Of a stretch of 64,000 bases of DNA, positions 56,592 through 64,000 are shown piece after piece. Each line of letters opens with the position of its first letter. The stretch's first letter is position 1. The DNA lies in NCBI RefSeq assembly GCF_006007965.1, contig NZ_CP040748.1, forward strand, positions 1,116,001 through 1,180,000. The letters run 5' to 3'. The translations under genes and the position numbers were made by a program. The notes below the pieces were generated by a model. That model did not search any database. It was not told where the DNA came from and saw only the letters and a list, made by a program, of their open reading frames with translations. The stretch comes from Nocardioides jishulii (lineage in GTDB: Bacteria; Actinomycetota; Actinomycetes; Propionibacteriales; Nocardioidaceae).

Positions 56592-58838
56592 ATGAGCGCC
56601 GATCAACGCGCCGTCCGCACCGGGATCGCCGACGACGTCTGCCGCACCGCGTACGCCCAGGCGGGCGGCCCGGAGACCGGTGTCGCGCTGGTCGCGGTCG
56701 GCGGCTACGGACGCGGTGAGCTGGCTCCCTACTCCGACCTCGACGTGGTGCTCGTGCACGACGACGGGGTCGAGGTGGGCACCGTGGCGACCGACGTCTG
56801 GTACCCCCTGTGGGACTCAGGCTTCAAGATCGACCACGCGGTGCGGACCTTCTCGCAGATGATCTCCGCCGCCGACGCCGACGTCCGGGTCGCGCTCGGG
56901 CTGCTCGACATCCGTCACCTCGCCGGAGACAGCAACCTGACGCTGCGCCTGCGCACCACCGTGCTGGCGGGCTGGCGCCGCACGGCCCGGGAACGCCTCG
57001 GCGCCGTCCACAGCCTCGTCGCCAAGCGCCACGAGACCGTCGGCGAGCTGGCCCACGCCTCCGTGCCGGACCTCAAGGAGTCTGCCGGCGGGCTGCGCGA
57101 CGCCACCGTCATGCGTGCGCTGGTCGCCTCCTGGCTGGTCGACGTGCCGCACGCCGACCTCGAGCGTGGCCGCCGAGGGCTGTTGGACGTGCGCGACCAC
57201 CTGCACGAGATCACCGGTCGCTCCGGCGACCGGATTGCCCCCGAGGCGTGGGCGCCCCTGGCCGAGGAGCTCGGCCTGGAGAACGCCGAGGCCGCACAAC
57301 GCCACGTACGCATGCTGGGGCGGCGGGTGGCGCACCTGAGCCGCCTCACCTGGCACCGCGCCGAGGCGGTGCTGGACACGAAGGCCCGCCGCGGCCCCCG
57401 GCGCCCCCACCTGACCCCGCTCGCTCCCGGTGTGGCGGAGTCCGGGGGAGAGGTGGTCCTCGACGGCAAGGTCGCCCCCGCCGACGACGCCCTCCTGCTC
57501 CTGCGCGCTGCGGCGGAGGCCGCCGAGCGCGGCCTGCTGCTCTCCCCGGTCAGCGCGGCGCGCCTGGTCGCCGAGTGCCCCCCGCTGCCGACGCCGTGGC
57601 CCGCCCAGGCCCGCGAGCTGCTGGTGCGGCTGCTCGCGTCCGGGCGGGGCCTGCTCGGCGTCTGGGAGACGATGGAGGAGACCGGCGCGCTCGACCAGGT
57701 GCTGCCCGAGTGGGAGGAGATCCGCCTGCTGCCGCACGCCTCGGCCATCCACCGCTTCACCGTCGACCGTCACGTGGTGGAGACCTGCATCGAGGCCGCC
57801 AGGCTGATCCGACGGGTGGCCCGCCCCGACCTGCTCATGGTCGCGGCGCTGCTCCACGACATCGGCAAGGGCCAGACGCTCGACCACAGCGTCGCGGGCG
57901 AGCAGATGATCGGACCGATCACCGCCCGGATGGGCTTCGACGCCGACGACCGGGCCACGCTCGCCACGCTCGTACGCTGGCACCTGCTGCTCTCCGAGAC
58001 GGCCACGACCCGCGACCCCGACGACCCGGTGACGCAGGAGGACGTGGCCGCCAAGGTCGGCTCGCGCCTCACGCTCTCGCTGCTCACGGCCCTCACCGAG
58101 GCCGATGCCCTCGCCGCCTCGGCGAAGGCGTGGTCGACCTGGAGGGCCCAGCTCGTGCAGTCCCTCGCGGCCCGTGTCGACCGGGTCCTGGCGACACGGC
58201 CGGAGCCGGAGGTCGAGGAGGGCCTCCCCACGCTCGCGGTGCCCGACGACCTCCTCGCTGGACGCAGCACGGTCCACTTCGACGTCGTCGCGGGGGAGTC
58301 GGGTCCCACCGTCACCGTCATCGCCCCCGACCGGGTGGGGCTCCTGGCCGACGTCTCGGCCGTCCTCACGCTGCAGAAGGCGGGGGTCAGGCGGGCTCGC
58401 GTCTGGTCGCAGGGGGAGTGGGGAGTTTCCGTCTGGGACGTGACCCACGACTCGCTCGACGCCGCCCTGCTGCGACGGCGCTTCGACCTGGTGGTGGCGG
58501 GTGAGGGCGGCGTCGATCGGTTGAAGCCGGCCGCCGGTGACGTGCTCGAACCGACCGTCCAGGTGCGTCCCGAGGCCTCGCGCCGCGCCACCGTGCTCGA
58601 GGTCCGCGCCGGTGACCGGACGGGGCTGCTGCACACGGTGCTCTCCGCCGTGGCCTCGCGCGGGATGACCGTGCGCTCCGCCCACGTCGACACCGTGGGT
58701 CCGCAGGCCGTCGACGTGTTCTACCTGTGCGAGCTCGGCGCCGACGCGCTGCGCGACGAACGGGCCGCGGAGGCCGCGCACGCGGTCCGTAGGGCACTGG
58801 CGGGTGAGGTCGAACGGGAGGTGGAGCGTGCCCGGTGA
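56592..58838 (+). CDS. glnD: [Protein-PII] uridylyl/adenylyltransferase
   Basis: 748 residues, shorter at the N-terminus than E. coli GlnD. Nucleotidyltransferase domain: AVGGYGRGELAPYSDLDVV (GG and DxD); HD domain: VAALLHDIGKGQTLDHS; two C-terminal ACT domains (VTVIAPDRVGLLADVSAVL and LEVRAGDRTGLLHTVLSAV) that sense glutamine. It modifies and demodifies P-II. ATG at 56592 follows AGGGAG. The amt-glnB-glnD order is typical of actinobacteria. Confidence 0.95.
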   Translation: MSADQRAVRTGIADDVCRTAYAQAGGPETGVALVAVGGYGRGELAPYSDLDVVLVHDDGVEVGTVATDVWYPLWDSGFKIDHAVRTFSQMISAADADVRVALGLLDIRHLAGDSNLTLRLRTTVLAGWRRTARERLGAVHSLVAKRHETVGELAHASVPDLKESAGGLRDATVMRALVASWLVDVPHADLERGRRGLLDVRDHLHEITGRSGDRIAPEAWAPLAEELGLENAEAAQRHVRMLGRRVAHLSRLTWHRAEAVLDTKARRGPRRPHLTPLAPGVAESGGEVVLDGKVAPADDALLLLRAAAEAAERGLLLSPVSAARLVAECPPLPTPWPAQARELLVRLLASGRGLLGVWETMEETGALDQVLPEWEEIRLLPHASAIHRFTVDRHVVETCIEAARLIRRVARPDLLMVAALLHDIGKGQTLDHSVAGEQMIGPITARMGFDADDRATLATLVRWHLLLSETATTRDPDDPVTQEDVAAKVGSRLTLSLLTALTEADALAASAKAWSTWRAQLVQSLAARVDRVLATRPEPEVEEGLPTLAVPDDLLAGRSTVHFDVVAGESGPTVTVIAPDRVGLLADVSAVLTLQKAGVRRARVWSQGEWGVSVWDVTHDSLDAALLRRRFDLVVAGEGGVDRLKPAAGDVLEPTVQVRPEASRRATVLEVRAGDRTGLLHTVLSAVASRGMTVRSAHVDTVGPQAVDVFYLCELGADALRDERAAEAAHAVRRALAGEVEREVERAR

Positions 58839-58970
58839 GACCGCAACGGGAACCAGGACGATCATCCGCGGGACGGACGCGGCCCCGCGATGAGGTCAGG
58901 TCGGGGACTCGCCGGATAGTCTTGGCTCCCGTACGTCCGCGCCACCACTACGCCCACGAGGGAAGAGCTC

Positions 58971-60521
58971 TTGTTCGCCACACTCTCCGACCGCCTTGCC
59001 GACACCTTCAAGAACCTGCGAGGCAAGGGACGGCTCTCCGAGGCCGACATCGACGCCACGGCGCGTGAGATCCGCATCGCGCTGCTCGAGGCCGACGTTG
59101 CCCTGCCCGTGGTCAAGGAGTTCGTCGGCGCCGTCAAGGAGCGGGCGCGCAGCGAGGAGGTCAGCCAGGCGCTGAACCCCGCGCAGCAGATCGTCAAGAT
59201 CGTCAACGAGGAGCTCGTCACCATCCTCGGTGGTGAGACCCGTCGCCTGCGCTACGCCAAGACCGGCCCGACCGTGATCATGCTGGCCGGTCTCCAGGGT
59301 GCGGGCAAGACCACGCTGGCAGCCAAGCTCGCGCTGTGGCTCAAGGAGCAGGGCAAGACCCCGATCCTGGTCGCCGCCGACCTCCAGCGCCCCAACGCCG
59401 TCAACCAGCTCCAGGTCAACGGTGGCCGGGTCGGTGTCCCCGTCTTCGCGCCCGAGCCCGGCAACGGCGTCGGTGACCCGGTCTCCGTGGCCCGTGCCTC
59501 CATCGAGGAGGCCAAGCGCAAGCTGCACGACGTCGTCATCATCGACACCGCCGGTCGTCTCGGCGTCGACACGGAGCTGATGAAGCAGGCCGCGGACATC
59601 CGCGACGCCGTCCAGCCCGACGAGGTCCTCTTCGTCGTCGACGCGATGATCGGTCAGGACGCGGTCAACACCGCGCAGGCCTTCCTCGACGGGGTCGGCT
59701 ACGACGCGGTCGTGCTCACCAAGCTCGACGGTGACGCGCGCGGTGGTGCGGCGCTGTCGATCGCCTCGGTCACGGGCAAGCCGGTCATGTTCGCCTCCAA
59801 CGGCGAGAAGATGACCGACTTCGACCTGTTCCACCCCGACCGGATGGCCTCCCGCATCCTCGACATGGGCGACATGCTCACCCTGATCGAGCAGGCCGAG
59901 AAGGCGTTCGACGCCGACCAGACCTCGAAGGCCGCCGAGAAGCTCCTCTCGGGCAAGGGTGACTTCACCCTCGAGGACTTCATGGAGCAGATGAAGCAGC
60001 TGCGCAAGCTCGGCTCGATGACCAAGATCATGGGCATGCTGCCGGGGATGGGGCAGTACCGCGACCAGCTCGAGAACTTCGACGAGCGCGAGATCGACCG
60101 CATCCAGGCGATCATCTCGTCGATGACGCCCGCCGAGCGCCAGAACCCGAAGATCATCGACGGCTCGCGTCGCGCCCGCATCGCCAAGGGCTCGGGCACC
60201 AAGGTCAACGACGTCAACCAGCTCGTCGACCGCTTCTTCGAGGCCCGCAAGATGATGCAGCAGATGGCCAAGGGCGGCATGCCCGGCATGCCCGGAATGC
60301 CTGGCCTTCCCGGGGCGGGTGGCGGCAAGAAGGGCCGTCAGGCTCCCAAGAAGGGCAAGAGCAAGCGCGTCTCCGGCAACCCCGCCAAGGCTGCGCAGCA
60401 GAAGAAGGCTCTCACCGAGAAGCCCAAGGCGGCGAACCCCTTCGGCGGCGACGAGGTCGACTACGAGGCAGCAGCCGCCAACCTGCAGCTGCCGAAGGAC
60501 TTCTCCAAGTTCCTCAAGTGA
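58971..60521 (+). CDS. ffh: Signal recognition particle protein Ffh
   Basis: 516 residues. N domain, then GTPase: AGLQGAGKTTLAAKLA (G1), VAADLQRPNAVNQL (G2), IIDTAGRLGVDTELM (G3), TKLDGDARGG (G4). The M domain is Met-rich (GDFTLEDFMEQMKQL, IMGMLPGM) and ends in a Gly/Met/Pro repeat and a basic tail. It recognises signal sequences and binds 4.5S RNA. Start is TTG at 58971 with GGAAGAG in front; TAGTCT near 58915 is a likely -10. Confidence 0.96.
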   Translation: MFATLSDRLADTFKNLRGKGRLSEADIDATAREIRIALLEADVALPVVKEFVGAVKERARSEEVSQALNPAQQIVKIVNEELVTILGGETRRLRYAKTGPTVIMLAGLQGAGKTTLAAKLALWLKEQGKTPILVAADLQRPNAVNQLQVNGGRVGVPVFAPEPGNGVGDPVSVARASIEEAKRKLHDVVIIDTAGRLGVDTELMKQAADIRDAVQPDEVLFVVDAMIGQDAVNTAQAFLDGVGYDAVVLTKLDGDARGGAALSIASVTGKPVMFASNGEKMTDFDLFHPDRMASRILDMGDMLTLIEQAEKAFDADQTSKAAEKLLSGKGDFTLEDFMEQMKQLRKLGSMTKIMGMLPGMGQYRDQLENFDEREIDRIQAIISSMTPAERQNPKIIDGSRRARIAKGSGTKVNDVNQLVDRFFEARKMMQQMAKGGMPGMPGMPGLPGAGGGKKGRQAPKKGKSKRVSGNPAKAAQQKKALTEKPKAANPFGGDEVDYEAAAANLQLPKDFSKFLK

Positions 60522-60587
60522 CCAGCTCGTGGGTCTCCCAGCCGTGAGCTGAGCCCTCCCAGGACTGGGGGGCATTGACCTGGCACG

Positions 60588-60620
60588 ACTGCGGCCCCGG
60601 ACAGGTTCCGGGGCCGCAGT
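60588..60620. terminator. Bidirectional terminator after ffh
   Basis: A 14-bp perfect stem (60588-60601 with 60607-60620), 5-base loop, between convergent genes. Confidence 0.85.
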
Positions 60621-60667
60621 GTCGTCCCAGGTCGTTCAGGGCCGTTCGCGCCTGCAGTGGGCCACGG

Positions 60668-61849
60668 TCAGCGCAGGCCGACCTTCACGACCGAGCCTCC
60701 GCCGGCGCAGACCGAGCAGGTGGTGACGTAGGCCGACCTCTCCTTCAGGGCCACGCCGTAGGGAGCGGGAAGGCCCTCGGCGACGACCGTCGTACTGCCG
60801 TCGCGCTCGACCCGACGCAACGAGCCCTGCGGGACGCCGGCCGCTGGGTCGGCATTGAGCAGGCCGACGTCGACCAGCTGGACCACGTAGAGCTTGCCGC
60901 GGTGCCAGGCCAGGTCGGTCACGTTGGTCAGGCCGGTGGCGTACGCCGTCGGGGTGCCACCCCGCTTCGGGATGCGCCAGACCGTGGACTCACCGGGCGG
61001 GAAGGGGAACCCGGTCAGCTCGCTGACGTACCAGGCACCGTCAGGGCCCTGGACCGCCGAGGTCGGGACCGACTCCATGGGGACGTCCTGGCCCGGGGGA
61101 AGGAAGGGCGGGGGAGGCACCATGCGGGTCGGGAACGTGGCCACCGTCGACACGCGTGACCTCCCGTCCACCAGGAGGGCGCTGTTGCCTCCGGAGTCGG
61201 TCACGGCCAGGCCGCCACGCACCGGCGCCAGGCCGGTCGGGTTCGAGTCCTCGCCGTTGCCGTCCGGGTCGTTCCGGGCCTCGTACGCTGCCAGGTCGGC
61301 CGCGATCCAGGACCGGGCCCCGAACCATCCGCGCTGGCCCCGGTGCTTCTTCGCGAACGTCCCGGTGACCAACGTGCCGAGACGGGCGCCGTCGCGCCCG
61401 AGGCTGGCGCGGGTGGCGGTGTCACCGCCGAGCCCGACCGTGACCCACCAGCGGTTGCCGCGCACCAGCACGTCGGCCGGGCCGCTGGCCTCGTTGCCGG
61501 GCGGCGTCGCGAGGGAAGGCAGGCCGGAGAGCACGCGCTTCTGCTGGGCACGGCCCCGGTGGGCCAGCGTCACCTTCGTGACGGCCCCGGTGCGGCCCAG
61601 ACAGGTCTGGGCCTCGGGGTCCTCGGGGTTGGGGACGCACGCGCCGTCGCCGCCTCGACCTGCCTCGGCGACGTAGAGCGACTGGCCGCTCCACGACAGC
61701 AGCCGGGGGTTGTCGAGTCCGGTGGCGACCGTGGTCCACGGCGCGGGCGCGGGCTTGCGGGCGGCCGCTGGAGTGGCCGTGGTGCTGACGGCGAGCGCGA
61801 GGCTCGCGGCGACGCCGAGTGCGGCGCTGAGTGTGGTTGTCCGGTGCAT
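60668..61849 (-). CDS. Secreted ScyD/ScyE-like beta-propeller protein
   Basis: 393 residues. Signal peptide: basic start, hydrophobic core (LSAALGVAASLALAVS) and likely Ala-x-Ala cleavage near residue 33 (TPAAARKP). The mature part has repeated strands such as GLDNPRLLSWSGQSLYVAEAG, GPADVLVRGNRWWVTVG and GLTNVTDLAWHRGKLYVV, typical of NHL/SMP-like propellers in the ScyD/ScyE family. Two Cys near the C-terminus (TTCSVCAGG) may form a disulfide or bind metal. Function unknown. Single gene with its own terminator downstream. Confidence 0.8.
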   Translation of the reverse strand: MHRTTTLSAALGVAASLALAVSTTATPAAARKPAPAPWTTVATGLDNPRLLSWSGQSLYVAEAGRGGDGACVPNPEDPEAQTCLGRTGAVTKVTLAHRGRAQQKRVLSGLPSLATPPGNEASGPADVLVRGNRWWVTVGLGGDTATRASLGRDGARLGTLVTGTFAKKHRGQRGWFGARSWIAADLAAYEARNDPDGNGEDSNPTGLAPVRGGLAVTDSGGNSALLVDGRSRVSTVATFPTRMVPPPPFLPPGQDVPMESVPTSAVQGPDGAWYVSELTGFPFPPGESTVWRIPKRGGTPTAYATGLTNVTDLAWHRGKLYVVQLVDVGLLNADPAAGVPQGSLRRVERDGSTTVVAEGLPAPYGVALKERSAYVTTCSVCAGGGSVVKVGLR

Positions 61850-61961
61850 GGCTGACGTGCTCCTCGGTCCACGGCGCACCCTGGATGAGCACGCCCACCT
61901 TCGACCGTGGCACCGGGGGCGGCGCGCGCACATCTGCGGATGTGGGGATACCGTCGGGTAG

Positions 61962-62330
61962 GTGAGCACCGTGCTGGTCGTCGACGCCGCCAACGTCGTG
62001 GGGACCCGTCCCAACGGGTGGTGGAAGGACCGCGCCGGTGCCGCCCGCCGGCTCCACGAGCAGCTCCTCGTGGGGGACACGCCCCACGACGAGATCGTGC
62101 TGGTGCTCGAGGGCGCGGCCAAGGGCGGGGTCCGGGCCGGGCGTGACCAGCACGTCCGCACCGTGCACGCCCCCAAGGACGGCGACTCCGAGATCGAGCG
62201 TCAGACCCGGGCGGCCGTCGAGGCCGGCCACCGCGTCACCGTGATCACGGCCGACAACTTCCTGCGGGCCCGCGTGCAGGGCCTTGGTGCCACGCCGATG
62301 AGCCCGAGCTGGTTGCTCGACCACCTCTGA
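61962..62330 (+). CDS. NYN/PIN-like domain protein
   Basis: 122 residues. VLVVDAANVVGTRPNGWWKD and the acidic positions in APKDGDSEIERQTRAAVEAGHRVTVITADN fit the NYN/PIN-like nuclease fold common in actinobacteria. The acidic residues could bind metal for RNA cleavage, but activity is not shown. TACCGT ends 7 bp before the GTG, suggesting a leaderless message. Divergent from the propeller gene. Confidence 0.8.
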   Translation: MSTVLVVDAANVVGTRPNGWWKDRAGAARRLHEQLLVGDTPHDEIVLVLEGAAKGGVRAGRDQHVRTVHAPKDGDSEIERQTRAAVEAGHRVTVITADNFLRARVQGLGATPMSPSWLLDHL

Positions 62331-62365
62331 GGACCGCGCACCAACCCAGCACGTCCCGCACGTCC

Positions 62366-62908
62366 CTACGGCTTGTCGGCGTCCTCGAGCCGGTGCGTGC
62401 GTACGGCGGAGAAGGTCCACAGCTTGTGGAGCACGAACGACAGCGGCGTGACGGCCGAGATCACCAGCAGCTGACCCCAGTAGAGACGGGTGCGCAGGCC
62501 GGAGGAGTCGTCGAGCAGGTCGGTCGGCAACGCCAGGGGCGACCCCGGGTGCATGAGCAGCGTCAGCAGGCCCAGGCCGACGACCTGGCCCAGCAGTCCG
62601 ACCGCGAAGAAGGGACGGAACTCCGACCACCACGACGCCTTGCCGGTCGAGCCGAAGGCCCAGACCCGGTTGAGCTGGAAGTTCCACACCACGGCCACGA
62701 CGAAGGCCAGGGTGGAGAAGACGTGGTACCAGCGCACGTTGAAGCGCGTCAGCGGCATGTCCAGGAAGACGAGCTGGGCGTCTGGCCCGAGCTTCTTCGC
62801 CACGACCAGCACCAGCAGGTTGACCAGCACGCCCGAGGCGCCGACGAGCGCGAACCGGCCGAAGATGGCGATGTTGCGGCGGTTGCGCTGAGCCGTCGTC
62901 GAGTCCAC
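62366..62908 (-). CDS. GtrA-family membrane protein
   Basis: 180 residues with four hydrophobic segments. FGRFALVGASGVLVNLLVL at the start and VVWNFQLNRVWAFGSTG after the second segment are the GtrA signature; the C-terminus ends FVLHKLWTFSAVRTH. Such proteins flip undecaprenyl-linked or other sugars for surface polysaccharides. TACTGT ends 7 bp before the GTG. The gap to the divergent amidohydrolase is 37 bp. Confidence 0.88.
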   Translation of the reverse strand: MDSTTAQRNRRNIAIFGRFALVGASGVLVNLLVLVVAKKLGPDAQLVFLDMPLTRFNVRWYHVFSTLAFVVAVVWNFQLNRVWAFGSTGKASWWSEFRPFFAVGLLGQVVGLGLLTLLMHPGSPLALPTDLLDDSSGLRTRLYWGQLLVISAVTPLSFVLHKLWTFSAVRTHRLEDADKP

Positions 62909-62945
62909 GGAGGAGACAGTACCGGCGGGGGTTAGGGTCACCGCC

Positions 62946-64000
62946 ATGAACGCCATGCGCTTCTCCGGCCCGCTGCTCCCGGACGGCGAGGTGGTGCAGC
63001 TGTACGTCGTCGACGGACGCGTCACCTTCGAGCCCCAGGCCGGCGCGGAGACCGTGGCCAGCGGATGGATCGTGCCGGGTCTGGTCGACGCCCACTGCCA
63101 CCTCGGGATGGACGACCACGGCGGCGTCGGTCGGGACGAGACCCTGGCGCAGGCGGTGATCGACCGTGACGCCGGTGCACTGCTGATCCGCGACTGCGGC
63201 TCCGCCTCGGACACCAGCTGGGTGCACGAGCATCCCGAGCTGCCACGGCTCCTCCGGGCCGGGCGCCACATCGCCCGCTCGCGGCGCTACCTCCGCCACT
63301 ACGCCCAGGAGGTGGAGCCCGACGGCCTCGTCGCCGCCACCACCGAGCAGGCGCGACGCAGCGACGGGTGGGTCAAGCTGGTGGGGGACTGGGTCTCTCG
63401 TGAGGCCGGCGACCTGACGCCGTCCTTCGACGCGTCCGACTTCGCGGCGGCGATCGAGGCGGCGCACGCGGAGGGGGCGAAGGTGACCGCCCACTGCTTC
63501 GGCCCCGACGTCCTGCCGGGACTGCTGGACGCCGGGATCGACTGCATCGAGCACGGCACCGGCCTCAGCGAGGACCTCATCGCCCAGATGGTGGCCCAGG
63601 GCACCGCGCTGGTGCCGACGGTGATGCAGCTGCAGAAGTTCCCCCTGCACGCGGCCCAGGGGCGGCAGAAGTTCCCGGCCTACGCCGACCGCATGGAGGA
63701 CCTGTACCGGCGCCACCGCGACACCCTGATGGCGGCGCACGAGGCAGGGGTGGCGATGTACGCCGGTTCTGACTCCGGGGGCGTGGCCAGGCACGGCAAC
63801 CTGCCGGGCGAGGTCCTCGCTCTCCACGACCTCGGCTTCAGCCGGTACGACGCCCTGGCGGCCGCCTCGTGGCGGGCGCGGGAGTGGCTCGGGTTCTCGG
63901 GGCTGGTGGAGGGAGCCGAGGCCGACTTCGTGGTCTACGACTCCGACCCGCTGCAGGACCTCCAGGTGTTGCGACGCCCCGCCTGCATCGTGCTGCGCGG
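62946..64000 (+). CDS. Amidohydrolase family protein, 3' end outside window
   Basis: At least 351 residues; no stop before the window ends. A beta-sandwich N-terminus leads to the metal motif DAHCHLG (near residues 47-53); VTAHCFGPDV gives later His ligands, CIEHGTG another, and MYAGSDSGG the catalytic Asp. The end (GLVEGAEADFVVYDSDPL) is the closing sandwich of imidazolonepropionase-like amidohydrolases. Substrate unknown. TAGGGT lies 7 bp before ATG 62946; an in-frame ATG at 62955 is an alternative. Confidence 0.88.
   Translation, partial: MNAMRFSGPLLPDGEVVQLYVVDGRVTFEPQAGAETVASGWIVPGLVDAHCHLGMDDHGGVGRDETLAQAVIDRDAGALLIRDCGSASDTSWVHEHPELPRLLRAGRHIARSRRYLRHYAQEVEPDGLVAATTEQARRSDGWVKLVGDWVSREAGDLTPSFDASDFAAAIEAAHAEGAKVTAHCFGPDVLPGLLDAGIDCIEHGTGLSEDLIAQMVAQGTALVPTVMQLQKFPLHAAQGRQKFPAYADRMEDLYRRHRDTLMAAHEAGVAMYAGSDSGGVARHGNLPGEVLALHDLGFSRYDALAAASWRAREWLGFSGLVEGAEADFVVYDSDPLQDLQVLRRPACIVLR

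Noticed and set aside
60270..60330. Short repeated unit near the end of ffh resembling a repeat array
   Set aside because: It encodes the Gly-Met-Pro repeats of the Ffh M-domain tail and stays in frame; not CRISPR.

Overview
The window is about 64 kb of high-GC actinobacterial chromosome with the gene content and order of a Nocardioides-like member of the Propionibacteriales. The support is: very GC-rich third codon positions, many GTG starts and one TTG start, the gene string ddl-DUF3515-Lrp-thiL-rpmB-DAK2-recG-rsmD-coaD-DUF177-rpmF-rnc-mutM-smc-ftsY, an F420 gene (cofC/fbiD), an NdgR-type IclR regulator beside leuCD, a BioQ-type TetR regulator beside bioYMN, and a P-II protein with Tyr51. 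No phage, insertion sequence, CRISPR array or integrase was seen. Almost all of the window is core chromosome.

Layout. 1-2.1 kb: end of a DyP peroxidase and an ABC exporter. 2.2-6.7 kb: FrnE-like thiol oxidoreductase, acyltransferase-like membrane protein, serA, YczE-type membrane protein. 6.7-10 kb: methyltransferase, then a long structured leader with a 14-residue peptide rich in Leu/Val/Ile codons, a 42-residue small ORF, leuB and ilvE. 10-13.2 kb: Ser/Thr kinase and amidase. 13.2-15.9 kb: biotin ECF transporter bioYMN and its divergent regulator with palindromic operators. 15.9-18 kb: three overlapping minus-strand genes. 18-22 kb: FAH-family hydrolase, gltX, CPBP protease, tRNA-Gln and two identical tRNA-Glu genes. 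22-24.1 kb: Ada-AlkA fusion and ogt (alkylation repair). 24.1-27.1 kb: internally duplicated exporter and divergent TetR. 27.2-30 kb: ndgR-like regulator and leuCD. 30-35.7 kb: cofC/fbiD, plsC-like, gpsA, PLP gamma-synthase, ddl, DUF3515 lipoprotein, lone Lrp sensor domain. 35.9-50.5 kb: thiL and the housekeeping string through ftsY. 50.5-54.6 kb: two glycosyltransferases, the most accessory-looking part. 54.6-60.5 kb: amt-glnB-glnD nitrogen control and ffh. 60.6-64 kb: secreted beta-propeller-like protein, NYN-domain protein, GtrA protein, and an amidohydrolase that runs off the end.

How it fits together. Branched-chain amino acid synthesis appears twice (leuB-ilvE and leuCD), probably controlled by attenuation at the first and by an IclR regulator at the second. 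Both SRP GTPases (ftsY, ffh) and smc lie in one co-oriented stretch. gltX sits directly upstream of the tRNAs it is expected to charge. Most genes lie on the plus strand, and the word GGGGGAG is strongly biased to the plus strand whatever the gene orientation, which suggests the plus strand is the replication leading strand.

The most interesting leads are the leuB attenuator and its small ORF, the polarised GGGGGAG word, the absence of a usual start for RNase III, the duplicated exporter, and short duplications that copy stop codons. No clearly new multi-gene system was found.
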